Assembly: GCF_001687105.1 (NCBI RefSeq)
Contig: NZ_CP014596.1
Span: forward strand, 1,115,001 to 1,179,000
Reading direction: 5' to 3'
DNA length: 64,000 nucleotides
DNA from: Salipiger sp. CCB-MM3
GTDB taxonomy: Bacteria; Pseudomonadota; Alphaproteobacteria; Rhodobacterales; Rhodobacteraceae
Part shown: positions 32,734 to 41,879 of the stretch, one piece after another
Numbering within the stretch: the stretch's first letter is position 1
Layout: each line of letters starts with the position of its first letter
The notes under the pieces: model-generated
Seen by the model: the letters and a program-made list of their open reading frames with translations, nothing else
Told to the model about the DNA's origin: nothing
The model's database searches: none
Position numbers and translations under genes: made by a program

Positions 32734-34059
32734 ATGGACAAGACCCCCCACACCGAGCCGCGCCAGTCCTGGACCTTCTCGCGCGAGGTGAATTCCGAGA
32801 TCCGCCGCGCGGCGGCGACCGGCATCTATGACATTCGTGGCGGCGGGGCGAAGCGCCGCGTGCCGCATTTCGACGATCTGCTGTTTCTCGGCGCCTCGAT
32901 CTCGCGTTACCCGCTCGAAGGCTACCGCGAGAAATGCGACACCTCGGTCACGCTCGGCACGCGTTTCGCCAAGAAGCCGATCGAACTGAAGATCCCGATC
33001 ACCATCGCGGGCATGTCCTTTGGCGCGCTCTCGGGCAATGCTAAGGAGGCTCTGGGCCGCGGCGCGACGCTGGCAGGCACCTCGACCACCACCGGCGACG
33101 GCGGCATGACCGAGGAAGAGCGCGGCCACTCGGAAAAGCTGATCTACCAGTATCTTCCCAGCCGCTACGGCATGAACCCCGACGATCTGCGCCGCGCCGA
33201 TGCCATCGAAGTGGTCGTGGGGCAGGGGGCGAAGCCGGGCGGCGGCGGCATGCTGCTGGGCCAGAAGATCACCGAACGGGTCGCCGGGATGCGCGATCTG
33301 CCGGTGGGCATCGACCAGCGCTCGGCCTGCCGTCACCCCGATTGGACCGGGCCGGACGATCTGGAGATCAAGATCCTCGAGCTGCGCGAGATCACCAACT
33401 GGGAAAAGCCGATCTACATCAAGGTCGGCGGCGCGCGGCCCTATTATGACACTGCGCTCGCGGTGAAGGCCGGGGCCGATGTGGTGGTGCTCGACGGGAT
33501 GCAGGGCGGCACCGCCGCGACGCAGGATGTGTTCATCGAGAACGTCGGCCTGCCGACGCTGGCATGCATCCGCCCCGCCGTGCAGGCGCTGCAGGATCTG
33601 GGCATGCACCGCGAGGTGCAACTGGTGGTTTCGGGCGGCATCCGCACCGGCGCCGATGTGGCCAAGGCGCTGGCTCTGGGGGCCGACGCGGTCGCCATCG
33701 GCACCGCCGCTCTGGTCGCGCTTGGCGACAATGATCCCAAATGGGAAGACGAGTACCGCAAGCTCGGCACCACCGCCGGGGCCTATGACGACTGGCACGA
33801 AGGGCGCGATCCGGCGGGCATCACCACGCAGGATCCCGATCTCATGGCGCGGCTCGATCCCATCGCCGCGGGACGCCGTTTGCGCAACTACCTCAACGTG
33901 ATGACGCTGGAATGCCAGACCATCGCGCGCGCCTGCGGCAAGAGCCATGTGCACAATCTTGAACCAGAAGACCTCTGCGCGCTGACCATGGAGGCCGCCG
34001 CCATGGCGCGCGTGCCGCTCGCCGGGACAGAGTGGTACCCAGGCAAGCCGGGCTTCTGA
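32734..34059 (+). CDS. mgsC: N-methylglutamate synthase subunit C (FMN-binding glutamate-synthase-like, GlxD-like)
   Basis: 441 residues, the FMN-dependent synthase barrel of glutamate synthase. Diagnostic segments are ITIAGMSFGALSGNAKEALGRGA, TGDGGMTEEER, QGAKPGGGGMLLGQKI, IYIKVGGARPYYDTALAVKAGADVV, LDGMQGGTAATQ and VSGGIRTGADVAKALALGADAV. A cysteine cluster for an iron-sulfur centre (ACRHPDW, LECQTIARACGKSH) is partly visible. GAGGAG precedes the ATG by 6 nt. It completes the MgsABC set. Confidence 0.88.
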   Translation: MDKTPHTEPRQSWTFSREVNSEIRRAAATGIYDIRGGGAKRRVPHFDDLLFLGASISRYPLEGYREKCDTSVTLGTRFAKKPIELKIPITIAGMSFGALSGNAKEALGRGATLAGTSTTTGDGGMTEEERGHSEKLIYQYLPSRYGMNPDDLRRADAIEVVVGQGAKPGGGGMLLGQKITERVAGMRDLPVGIDQRSACRHPDWTGPDDLEIKILELREITNWEKPIYIKVGGARPYYDTALAVKAGADVVVLDGMQGGTAATQDVFIENVGLPTLACIRPAVQALQDLGMHREVQLVVSGGIRTGADVAKALALGADAVAIGTAALVALGDNDPKWEDEYRKLGTTAGAYDDWHEGRDPAGITTQDPDLMARLDPIAAGRRLRNYLNVMTLECQTIARACGKSHVHNLEPEDLCALTMEAAAMARVPLAGTEWYPGKPGF

Positions 34060-34139
34060 ACCGGCTGCAAGCGACGGGAAGACCGGGCGAGGGTGCGCAG
34101 ACGCCCCGCCCGCCACAACAGGGAACGAAAGGTATCGCC

Positions 34140-35456
34140 ATGGCCGATCTGGCTGAATTCGCCCGCGAACGCGGCATCAAGTACTTCATGATCTCCTACA
34201 CCGATCTCTTCGGGGGGCAGCGCGCCAAGCTGGTGCCCGCGCAGGCGATCGCGGACATGCAAGAAGACGGCGCGGGGTTTGCCGGTTTCGCCACATGGCT
34301 CGACCTCACCCCGGCGCATCCCGACATGCTGGCGGTGCCCGACGCCGCGGCGGCGATCCAGCTGCCGTGGAAGCCCGAGGTGGCTTGGGTGCCCGCCGAT
34401 TGCGTCATGGAAGGCGCGCCGGTGGATCAAGCGCCGCGCAACGTGCTGCGCAAACTGGTCGATGAGGCCGCCTCCGAGGGGCTGCGTGTGAAGACCGGCA
34501 TCGAGGCCGAGTTCTTCCTGCTTACCCCCGAAGGCACGCAGATCTCGGACCCGTTCGATACCGCCGAGAAACCCTGCTACGACCAGCAGGCGGTGATGCG
34601 CCGCTACGATGTGATCGCCGAGATCTGCGATTACATGCTGGAACTGGGTTGGGGCCCGTATCAGAACGACCACGAGGACGCCAACGGCCAGTTCGAGATG
34701 AACTGGGAGTTCGCCGACGCGCTGGTCACCGCCGACCGCCACAGCTTCTTCAAGTTCATGGTGAAATCGGTCGCTGAAAAGCACGGGCTGCGCGCCACCT
34801 TCATGCCCAAGCCGATCGAAGGGCTGACCGGCAACGGCTGCCACGCGCATATCTCGGTGTGGGATCTGGACGGCAAGACCAATGCTTTCGCCGGAGATGC
34901 CGGTGGCCAGATCGGCGAGGTCGGCCTTTCCGAGCAGGGCGGGCACTTCCTTGGCGGCATCATGAAGCACGCCGAGGCGCTGGCCGCGATCACCAACCCC
35001 ACGGTCAACAGCTACAAGCGCATCAACGCGCCGCGCACCATGTCGGGCGCCACTTGGGCGCCGAACACCGTCACATGGACCGGCAACAACCGCACCCATA
35101 TGGTCCGTGTGCCGGGGCCGGGCCGCTTCGAGTTGCGGCTGCCGGATGGCGCCACCAACCCCTATCTGCTGCAGGCGGTGATCATCGCGGCGGGTCTGTC
35201 GGGCATCCGCTCCAAGGCCGATCCGGGCCAGCGCTACGACATCGACATGTACGCCGAAGGGCACACGGTGAAGGACGCGCCGAAACTGCCGCTGAACCTG
35301 CTGGATGCGATCCGTGCCTATGATGCGGATGAGGAGCTGAAGGCGATGATGGGCGCCGAATTCTCGGCCTCCTACGCCAAGATGAAGCTGCAGGAGTGGA
35401 ATTCCTTCGTGTCGCATTTCTCCCGCTGGGAGAAAGACAACACGCTGGATATCTGA
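34140..35456 (+). CDS. gmaS: Gamma-glutamylmethylamide synthetase / type III glutamine synthetase (GmaS/GlnT-like)
   Basis: 438 residues of the glutamine synthetase fold. The N-terminal strand KYFMISYTDLFGGQRAKLVP and the metal-site motifs IEAEFFLL, HEDANGQFEMNWEF, NGCHAHISVW, NNRTHMVRVPGPGRFELRLPDGATNPYL are clear. Placed next to mgsABC it most likely ligates methylamine to glutamate, the first step of the N-methylglutamate pathway, rather than making glutamine. The pathway's N-methylglutamate dehydrogenase genes (mgdABCD) are not in the window. The ATG at 34140 follows an AAAGG-type site; longer readings run into the intergenic region. Confidence 0.85.
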   Translation: MADLAEFARERGIKYFMISYTDLFGGQRAKLVPAQAIADMQEDGAGFAGFATWLDLTPAHPDMLAVPDAAAAIQLPWKPEVAWVPADCVMEGAPVDQAPRNVLRKLVDEAASEGLRVKTGIEAEFFLLTPEGTQISDPFDTAEKPCYDQQAVMRRYDVIAEICDYMLELGWGPYQNDHEDANGQFEMNWEFADALVTADRHSFFKFMVKSVAEKHGLRATFMPKPIEGLTGNGCHAHISVWDLDGKTNAFAGDAGGQIGEVGLSEQGGHFLGGIMKHAEALAAITNPTVNSYKRINAPRTMSGATWAPNTVTWTGNNRTHMVRVPGPGRFELRLPDGATNPYLLQAVIIAAGLSGIRSKADPGQRYDIDMYAEGHTVKDAPKLPLNLLDAIRAYDADEELKAMMGAEFSASYAKMKLQEWNSFVSHFSRWEKDNTLDI

Positions 35457-35463
35457 CGCCATG

Positions 35464-35496
35464 GCGCGCCCGCCAAGCCCTGAGGCGGCGGGCGCC
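35464..35496 (+). terminator. GC-rich hairpin between gmaS and the convergent flavoprotein gene
   Basis: GCCCGCC (35468-35474) pairs with GGCGGGC (35487-35493), extended by two further pairs. It sits between the convergent stops and could stop transcription from either side. No T-tract is present, so a factor-independent role is uncertain. Confidence 0.4.
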
Positions 35497-36671
35497 TAAC
35501 CCAGCCTCGCCGCCGCTGCGCGTCCGGCCCAGAGGCCGGTGGCAAGGCAGCCGGTCAGCAGATAGCCCCCGGTCGGGGCCTCCCAGTCGAGCATTTCTCC
35601 GGCAACGAATGTGCCGGGGCGGTCCTTCAGCATCAGCCCTGCGTCGAGCGCTGCGAAGGGCACGCCGCCCGCCACAGAGATCGCCTCGTCCAGCGGGCGC
35701 AGCCCTTCATGCGGCACCGGCAGCGCCTTTAGCAGCGCCGCCAGTGCGGCGGGGTCATCGGGCAGCGGGCGCGCGCATTCCATCAGAAGGGCGCGGGCGG
35801 CGGGCGAGAGTTTCACCACCTTGCGCAGATGGTTCGACAGGCTCTGCTTGCCGCGCGGGCGGGCGAGGCGCTTGGCCAGCGTGTCGCGCTCGATGTCGGG
35901 GCAGAGATCGATCTTCAGCGGCGCGCCTTCGCGCAGCGCGGGCGACAGCGGGTAGAGCCCGCCACCCTCAAGCCCGCGCGCCGAGATCACCGCCTCGCCG
36001 CGTGACCGCTGCGTGCCCGCGCGGAAGGCGAGCCCTTTCAGCGGGGCGCCAAACTGGGCCTTCATATGCTGCGACCACGCCACCACCAACCCGGCGTTGG
36101 CCGGCGCAAAGGGGGTGACGGGCAGGCCCGCAGTGGCGAAGATCCCTGCCCAGTTGCCGTCCGAGCCGAGCCGCGCCCAGCTTGCGCCGCCAAGCGCCAG
36201 CACAGTCGCCTCGGGCGTCAGCCGCTGCGGCCCCTCGGGCGTGTCCATCAGCACCGCATCGCCGTCCCAGCCGGTCCAGCGCCAGCGGGTGTGCCGCTCC
36301 AGCCCCATGCCATCGAGCCGCGCCAGCCATGCGCGCAGCAGCGGCGAGGCCTTCATGCCATGCGGAAACACCCGCCCGGTGGAGCCGGTGAACAGCGTTT
36401 GTCCCAGCCCCTCTGCCCAATGCATCACCTCTTCGGGCGGGAAGGCCGAGAGCATCGGACGCAGATCCGTCGCAGCCTCGCCATAGGCCGAGAGGAAAGC
36501 GGCGAAAGGTTCGGCCTTGGTGATGTTCAGTCCAGATTTTCCGGCCATCAGAAGCTTGCGCCCGATCGAGGGTTTCGCCTCGGCCAGCGTCACGTCATGG
36601 CCCGCCGACAGCAGCGCCTCGGCGGCCATCAGCCCGGCGGGTCCGCCGCCGATCACCAGCGCGCGGCTCAT
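35496..36671 (-). CDS. HI0933/BaiN-like NAD(P)/FAD-dependent flavoprotein
   Basis: 391 residues with a Rossmann FAD site (ALVIGGGPAGLMAAEALLSAG), the second glycine motif region GRKLLMAGKSGLNIT typical of the HI0933 family, and a C-terminal GTFVAGEMLDWEAPTGGYLLTGCLATGLWAGRAA FAD-binding segment. The family's physiological reaction is mostly unknown, with one member reported in bile-acid reduction. It is monocistronic and convergent to gmaS; the sequence offers no substrate clue. Confidence 0.88.
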   Translation of the reverse strand: MSRALVIGGGPAGLMAAEALLSAGHDVTLAEAKPSIGRKLLMAGKSGLNITKAEPFAAFLSAYGEAATDLRPMLSAFPPEEVMHWAEGLGQTLFTGSTGRVFPHGMKASPLLRAWLARLDGMGLERHTRWRWTGWDGDAVLMDTPEGPQRLTPEATVLALGGASWARLGSDGNWAGIFATAGLPVTPFAPANAGLVVAWSQHMKAQFGAPLKGLAFRAGTQRSRGEAVISARGLEGGGLYPLSPALREGAPLKIDLCPDIERDTLAKRLARPRGKQSLSNHLRKVVKLSPAARALLMECARPLPDDPAALAALLKALPVPHEGLRPLDEAISVAGGVPFAALDAGLMLKDRPGTFVAGEMLDWEAPTGGYLLTGCLATGLWAGRAAAARLG

Positions 36672-36788
36672 GTGCGGCGCGCCTTTCGGCTTTGGCCGCG
36701 GCGGCCTCTATCTGCTGTCATCGTTTGCATTGCTCTGTCTTGCCTCGCCTGTGCGGCGGGCACAAGTTCCCGGCGTTGCGGTGGCGGC

Positions 36789-38108
36789 TCAGAATTTCGT
36801 CGCCCATGTGGGATGCGCGTCGTCGATCACCAGCGCATGGCGGTGGCGGGGACCGCTTTTGAGGTGCGGATGATCGCGCGGCAGGTTGTCATGCGTGTGC
36901 TCGACCTCGGTCGGATCGCCCGCGGGCCAGAGCCGCAGTGCCAGCAGCATGCCGACACCGGAAAGCGCGGCGAGCACCAGCAGCGCGGGCACCGTGCCGA
37001 AGCTTGTCATCAGCCAGCCGGAGAGCGGGTAGGTGAGCAGCCAGCACGCGTGGCTCAGGGCGAATTGCGCGGCAAAGAGCGCCGGGCGGTCTTCGGGATG
37101 GGCAGAGCGGCGCAGCAGCCGTCCCGAAGGCGTCAGCACCGCCGAATATCCCAGCCCGATCAGCATCCACGAGAGCAGAAGTAAGCCCCAGCTGAGGCCC
37201 ATGCGGGCAGTCAGCGCGGCCAGCGCCAGCAGCACCGCGACCATCAGCGCGGCACCGCAGAGCATCACCGGGCGGTCCGGCAGGCGATCCAGCAGCCGCG
37301 GCAGCAGCAGCGCCGCAAGCATTGAGCCCGCGCCGAAGGCAAACATCGTCCAGCCAAGCGCGCTGGCGGGCAGGCTAAGCTGGCCGCGCACCAGCACCAC
37401 GGAATTGACCAGAACCATCGCCCCGGCGGCGGAGACGGCGAGGTTCAGCGCCAAGAGGCCGCGCAGCCGCGGCGTGGCGAGATAGATGCGGATGCCGCGG
37501 GTGGTGCGCTCATAGATGCCGCGCGGGGCAGCGGGCTGCGGGCTCGGCAGCAGCACCGAGACGACCAGAAGCGCCGAGCCTAGAAAGCCCGCGACCGTGC
37601 CGAAGAACAGCGCGTTGTAGCTCATCACCGACAGCAGCAGCGCCGCGAGGGTGGGGCTGACGATATTCTCCAGATCATAGGCGAGGCGCGAGAGCGACAG
37701 CGCGCGGGTGTAGCGCGCCTCGTCGGGCAGCACGTCGGGGATGGTCGCCTGAAAGGTCGGGGTGAAACCCGCTGAGGCCGATTGCAGCACGAAAATCAGC
37801 AGATACACCTGCCAAACCTCGGTGACGAAGGGCAGCGCCAGAGCCACCGCCGCGCGCAGCAGGTCGAGCCCGACCAGAAGCGCCCGCCGGTTGACCCGAT
37901 CGGCGAAGGCTCCGGCGATGGGGGCGATGCCCACATAGGCCACCATCTTGATGGTAAACACCGTGCCCAGCACCATCGCCGCGTTCTCGCCAGCAAGGTC
38001 GAAGGCCAGCAGCCCCAGCGCAACCGTGGCCAGACCGGTGCCGAGCAGGGCGACGATCTGAGCTAGGAAAAGGTGCCGGTAGGCGCGGTCGGAGAGGATC
38101 TCGAGCAT
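36789..38108 (-). CDS. MFS transporter with histidine-rich C-terminal tail
   Basis: 439 residues with about twelve helices. The N-terminal MLEILSDRAYRHLFLAQIVALLGTGLATVALGLLAFDLA and the TM2-3 loop segment GAFADRVNRRALLVGLDLLRA are MFS-like, as is GWTMFAFGAGSM in the second half. The cytoplasmic tail after the last helix (residues about 398-439) is dense in His and Asp (EHTHDNLPRDHPHL, RHRHALVIDDAHPTW). A metal-binding or metal-efflux role is inferred from the tail. The start at 38108 fits the first helix; earlier in-frame codons have no site. Confidence 0.85.
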   Translation of the reverse strand: MLEILSDRAYRHLFLAQIVALLGTGLATVALGLLAFDLAGENAAMVLGTVFTIKMVAYVGIAPIAGAFADRVNRRALLVGLDLLRAAVALALPFVTEVWQVYLLIFVLQSASAGFTPTFQATIPDVLPDEARYTRALSLSRLAYDLENIVSPTLAALLLSVMSYNALFFGTVAGFLGSALLVVSVLLPSPQPAAPRGIYERTTRGIRIYLATPRLRGLLALNLAVSAAGAMVLVNSVVLVRGQLSLPASALGWTMFAFGAGSMLAALLLPRLLDRLPDRPVMLCGAALMVAVLLALAALTARMGLSWGLLLLSWMLIGLGYSAVLTPSGRLLRRSAHPEDRPALFAAQFALSHACWLLTYPLSGWLMTSFGTVPALLVLAALSGVGMLLALRLWPAGDPTEVEHTHDNLPRDHPHLKSGPRHRHALVIDDAHPTWATKF

Positions 38109-38214
38109 GGGGCCTCGGGGGCAGGCTGGGCTTATATGGCCCGAGCCTAACCGCGCGGTGGGCATCGGCCAAACCCGAAGGCTTGGGCACTCCTCGAAAT
38201 TTTCTCCCTGCAGA

Positions 38215-39834
38215 TCAATCCTGCGCGACGTCGATCCGTGCCTCTTCCGACGCGGTGGCGGCGGGCGCAGGGGTCGGCGCTGCCGCGTTCTGATGCACCC
38301 GGATGCGCCACAGGTGATAGCAGGTCCGGTGCAGCCAGCGCAGCGCATCAAGCTGGTGCAGCGCGTCTTCATCGGTGATCCGCCCGGTCACCGCCGCATC
38401 GACGATACGGTCGCGCGGGCGCTTGCGCTGATCGCGGGCCAGTTGCCGCAGCCGGTCCAGCGCGGCCTCGGCGGTGATCGGATCCTCGGGCCGCGCCTGA
38501 CAGGCGGCGCCGCGCGCGACGAGGCCGCTCAGACGCCGCAGCCGGTGCGTGCTGGCCAGCGCCGCGACACGCTCGGCCTGCTCGCAGCGGTGCAGCAGCC
38601 GGAACAGGTGGTCGATGGCATGAAAGGCGCTGCCGATGATCGCCGCTTGCGCGCGATCTGCCTCGGTCAGACGGATGCGGTCGAGATAGGCGCGCAGCTC
38701 GGTCAGCGCCGCGCGCAACTCCCCCGGCTCATAGGTCGGCGCATCCTGCGGGGGTGTGCCCCCAAGCCGCTGGCCCAGCAGATCGCAGGTGGCGGTGTTG
38801 AGCCTGCCCAGACACTCCCGCGCCAGCACCGTGGCGACCCGCGGCTCGCTCACCAGCGCCGGGTCGAGCTCTGCGGTGAGCGGGGTGCCGCGCTCGGGGA
38901 CCAGCCATTCGATCAGCCGCGCAAAGGGTCGGGCGAGGGGCAGCACGAGGATCACGCCCAAACCGTTGAACAGCGTGTGAAAGCCGACAAGCGCGATCTG
39001 CCCGCTGCCTTCGGCGATCCACGGCGCGACGAGAGAGGCGTAAGGGCCGAGCAGCGCAAGTGCCATGATCCCGGTCAGCACGTTGTAGATCACATGCGCT
39101 GATCCGGTGCGCCGGGTCATCGTGCCGCCTCCGACGGTGGCCAGCAGCGCGGTGAATGTCGTGCCGACGTCCATGCCGATCACCAGCGCGGCGGCCTGCG
39201 GGAAATTGATCGCCCCGGCGCCAAGCGCCGCAAGCGCAGTCGCCACACCGGCGCTGGAAGATTGCGTGACCAGCGTGATCAGCAGCCCGATGCCCACAAG
39301 CTGCAACCGGCCCCAGAAGCTGTCATCGGGGAAATCCGACGGGGTGACGACGCCCTCGAAGGCTTCGAGCCCGTCCTTCAGATGATCGATGCCGATGAAC
39401 AGCAGCCCGAAGCCCGCCAGCGCCTGTCCGAGCGCCGCAAGCCGCGGACGGCCCGACAGATGCAGCACCGCACCAAGGAAGATCACCGGCAATACCGCTT
39501 CGCCGAGGTCGAGCTTGAAGCCGAGCGTGGCGACCATCCAACCGGTGAGCGTGGTGCCGATATTGGCGCCGAAGATGATCCCCAGCGCCTGCGGGAAGGT
39601 CAGGATCCCGGCGGCGACGAAGCCGACGGCGGTCACGGTTGTGGCGCTGGAGGATTGCACCACCGCCGTTGTGAGCGCGCCGGTGACCGCGCCGCTGAGC
39701 GGGGTGCGGGTGAACTGGGCGAGGATCTCGCGCATCTGCCGTCCGGCAAGGCCTTTGAGCCCGCCAGTGAGCATCAGCATCCCCACAAGGAAAATGCCGA
39801 CGCCGCCCAGAGCAGAGAGAATGTTCCACACCAT
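38215..39834 (-). CDS. Na/Pi cotransporter family protein (PhoU-like tail)
   Basis: 539 residues. The two inverted repeats of the Na/Pi (SLC34-like) family are marked by the QSSS motifs TTAVVQSSSATTVTAVGF and LVTQSSSAGVATALAAL, with FGANIGTTLTG and GMDVGTTFTALLA after each. The C-terminal 180 residues are helical and PhoU-like, as in NptA-type bacterial proteins. It likely couples sodium to phosphate transport across the inner membrane. It is monocistronic; no phosphate genes are adjacent. Confidence 0.93.
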   Translation of the reverse strand: MVWNILSALGGVGIFLVGMLMLTGGLKGLAGRQMREILAQFTRTPLSGAVTGALTTAVVQSSSATTVTAVGFVAAGILTFPQALGIIFGANIGTTLTGWMVATLGFKLDLGEAVLPVIFLGAVLHLSGRPRLAALGQALAGFGLLFIGIDHLKDGLEAFEGVVTPSDFPDDSFWGRLQLVGIGLLITLVTQSSSAGVATALAALGAGAINFPQAAALVIGMDVGTTFTALLATVGGGTMTRRTGSAHVIYNVLTGIMALALLGPYASLVAPWIAEGSGQIALVGFHTLFNGLGVILVLPLARPFARLIEWLVPERGTPLTAELDPALVSEPRVATVLARECLGRLNTATCDLLGQRLGGTPPQDAPTYEPGELRAALTELRAYLDRIRLTEADRAQAAIIGSAFHAIDHLFRLLHRCEQAERVAALASTHRLRRLSGLVARGAACQARPEDPITAEAALDRLRQLARDQRKRPRDRIVDAAVTGRITDEDALHQLDALRWLHRTCYHLWRIRVHQNAAAPTPAPAATASEEARIDVAQD

Positions 39835-40084
39835 GGATCAGCCATAGCACCAAGGCGGCAATCGCGCGACGTCGCTCGGCGTCGCAGCTGCGCGACGGCG
39901 CGGCGGGCTGGCGCATATGTCTTCGGGGAGAGCGGCGCCTATCCCACCGGCTAGGTCGCTATCCGCCGGGTGCCGCCGCCCATCCCTGCGCGGGTCCTGC
40001 GCCGGGCGGGGTGGGCTGGTAGAACAGTTTCACCGGCCCGCGACACCTACGGACCGGCCCGAGATTTCACGAAGGAGAGTGAAA
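39835..40084. other. Intergenic region upstream of the 56-residue protein gene
   Basis: 250 nt between divergent genes. AAGGAGAG at about 40072-40079 is the ribosome-binding site of the following small gene. No further gene or clear promoter boxes can be supported. Confidence 0.4.
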
Positions 40085-40255
40085 ATGGTCAAAGGTCTTC
40101 TGAAGCTGGCTGGTTACCGGGTCGAGTATGTCTGTGACTGGGGCGTATACGAGCGCCGCTACGGCGATCTGGAATACCACATGAACTACCCGGTCCACCC
40201 CGAGATGCGGATCGCCCCGCCTTGGGCTGAAAAGCGGATCGTGCGCAAAGGCTGA
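40085..40255 (+). CDS. Small conserved-looking protein of unknown function
   Basis: 56 residues, soluble, slightly basic, rich in aromatic residues (YRVEYVCDWGVYERRYGDLEY, then HPEMRIAPPWAEKRI). No transmembrane segment or known motif is recognised. A strong AAGGAGAG lies 5-6 nt upstream of the ATG, and a hairpin with T-tract follows at 40291-40344, which support a real monocistronic gene. I cannot assign a function. Confidence 0.68.
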   Translation: MVKGLLKLAGYRVEYVCDWGVYERRYGDLEYHMNYPVHPEMRIAPPWAEKRIVRKG

Positions 40256-40290
40256 AATCCGACTTTTCAAATCCGTCCTGTCAGATGTCT

Positions 40291-40344
40291 GGGCCCTGCC
40301 GTGGTCGTCCCTTTGCGGATGCGCCGGGCAGGGTCCTTCTTTTT
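40291..40344 (+). terminator. Likely terminator of the small gene
   Basis: GGGCCCTGCC (40291-40300) pairs with GGCAGGGTCC (40327-40336) with one G-T pair, enclosing a 26-nt loop. A TTCTTTTT tract follows at 40337-40344. The loop is longer than usual, but the stem and T-tract are convincing. Confidence 0.65.
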
Positions 40345-40363
40345 GCGGGATAGCGCGCCGCTG

Positions 40364-41722
40364 TCAGGGCTGGCTCTGCGCCAGATCGAGCATGGCCGCG
40401 CGGAAGGCGGCGCTGATCTCGTCGCGGCGCAGGTGGCGGCCCTGCGCGACGCGCTTCGCGCCGCGGGCCCAGACGCAATCCACCGTGATGCCATCGGCAA
40501 AGATCCAGTGATCCAGCAACTGCTCGCGCGGCACATGTGGCGCGGCGCTGGTGTCGAGCGAGACCAGATCGCCGGGCGCGCCAGTGCCGATGCCAGCCGC
40601 ACAGCCAAGCGCCGCGGCGCCGCCGTTCAGCGCGCCCTCGAAAAGATGCCGCCCGGTGGAGCCGCCGGGGCGGGCCACCACGTTGCGCGCGCGCAGCCCG
40701 AGACGCTGGGAATATTCGAGGCTGCGCAGTTCTTCGGTGAGCGAGATGCGGATGTTGGAATCGGAGCCCACACCAAAGCGGCCACCGGCCCCGAGATAGC
40801 CGGGGGCGTCGAAGATGCCGTCGCCCAGATTGGCCTCGGTGATTGGGCAAAGACCGGCGATGGCGCCGCGCGTGGCCGCGCCGCGTGTCTCGTCAGCGGT
40901 CATATGCGTGGCGTGGATCAGGCACCAGCGCGCGTCCACGGGCGCATTCTCGAGCAGCCATTCCACCGGGCGCGCGCCGGACCACGCGAGGCAATCCTCC
41001 ACTTCCTTGACCTGCTCGGCCACATGGATATGGATCGGCCCGCCCTGCGCAAGCGGCAGCACCTCGGCCAGATCCTCCGGCGTCGCGGCGCGCAGGCTGT
41101 GCGGCGCGATCCCGAGAACGCTGCCGGGAAGATCGCCGAGGATGCCCCGGCAGGCCTCATGCAGGCGGGCAAAGCGGTCGGGCTCGTTGATGAAGCGGCG
41201 CTGGCCCTCATTGGGCGCGGTGCCGCCAAAGCCCGAGCGGGCATAGAACACCGGCAACAGGGTCAGCCCCAGCCCGGTCTCGCGGCTGGCTTCGGCGATG
41301 CGCGCGGCCATCTCGCCGATCTCGGCATAGGGTGCGCCATCCTTGTCGTGGTGCAGATAGTGGAACTCGCCGACGCGGGTGAACCCGGCCTCCAGCATTT
41401 CCATGTAAAGCTGCGCCGCCACCGCCTGAACGTGCTCGGGCGTCATCGACAGGGCAAAGCGGTACATGGCCTCGCGCCAGCTCCAAAAGCTGTCGTCGCC
41501 GGGGCCGCGCAGCTCTGCAAGGCCCGCCATGGCACGTTGGAAGGCGTGGCTGTGCAGGTTCCCGGTGCCCGGCAGAAGGTAGGCGTGACGCTCGTCTCCG
41601 GCGCTCGGCGGCGTGGCGGTCTCCACGGCGGTGATCTCGCCATCCTGCAGGATGAGCCGTACATCCTTTGCCCAGCCATCGGGAAGAAGTGCGTGTTCCG
41701 CGTGGAGCGTCGTTTTTGCCAT
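40364..41722 (-). CDS. hutF: Formimidoylglutamate deiminase
   Basis: 452 residues of the amidohydrolase superfamily, HutF branch, which converts N-formimino-L-glutamate to N-formylglutamate in the five-step histidine degradation route. Zn ligands and family segments: PGTGNLHSHAFQRAMAGL, GEFHYLHHDKDGAPYAE, IHIHVAEQVKEV, CLIHATHMTADETRG, LCPITEANLGDGIF and GVGSDSNIRISLTEELR. It diverges from hutD across a HutC-type palindrome. The other hut genes are outside the window. The ATG at 41722 precedes KTTLHAEHALLPDGW; an alternative ATG is five codons upstream. Confidence 0.94.
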   Translation of the reverse strand: MAKTTLHAEHALLPDGWAKDVRLILQDGEITAVETATPPSAGDERHAYLLPGTGNLHSHAFQRAMAGLAELRGPGDDSFWSWREAMYRFALSMTPEHVQAVAAQLYMEMLEAGFTRVGEFHYLHHDKDGAPYAEIGEMAARIAEASRETGLGLTLLPVFYARSGFGGTAPNEGQRRFINEPDRFARLHEACRGILGDLPGSVLGIAPHSLRAATPEDLAEVLPLAQGGPIHIHVAEQVKEVEDCLAWSGARPVEWLLENAPVDARWCLIHATHMTADETRGAATRGAIAGLCPITEANLGDGIFDAPGYLGAGGRFGVGSDSNIRISLTEELRSLEYSQRLGLRARNVVARPGGSTGRHLFEGALNGGAAALGCAAGIGTGAPGDLVSLDTSAAPHVPREQLLDHWIFADGITVDCVWARGAKRVAQGRHLRRDEISAAFRAAMLDLAQSQP

Positions 41723-41797
41723 GGTTGCCTGCCTCACCTGTCAGCGCCCGGGCGCCGCATGCCCGCGATGGGGACACGGCTTGTCCGTCTGTTTTTA

Positions 41798-41807
41798 TGT
41801 ATATACA
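41798..41807. promoter_or_regulatory. HutC-type operator palindrome
   Basis: TGTATATACA is a perfect 10-bp palindrome in the short space between hutF and hutD. It matches the TGTA-N2-TACA core that HutC (GntR family) binds upstream of hut operons, released by urocanate. HutC itself is not in the window. Confidence 0.85.
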
Positions 41808-41879
41808 ATATGGGGGCAGGGGAAGCGGAAAGATCGAGCCGCAGGGGCTCAACGCCGCTTCTTCGCCGGGCGAGGTCAG

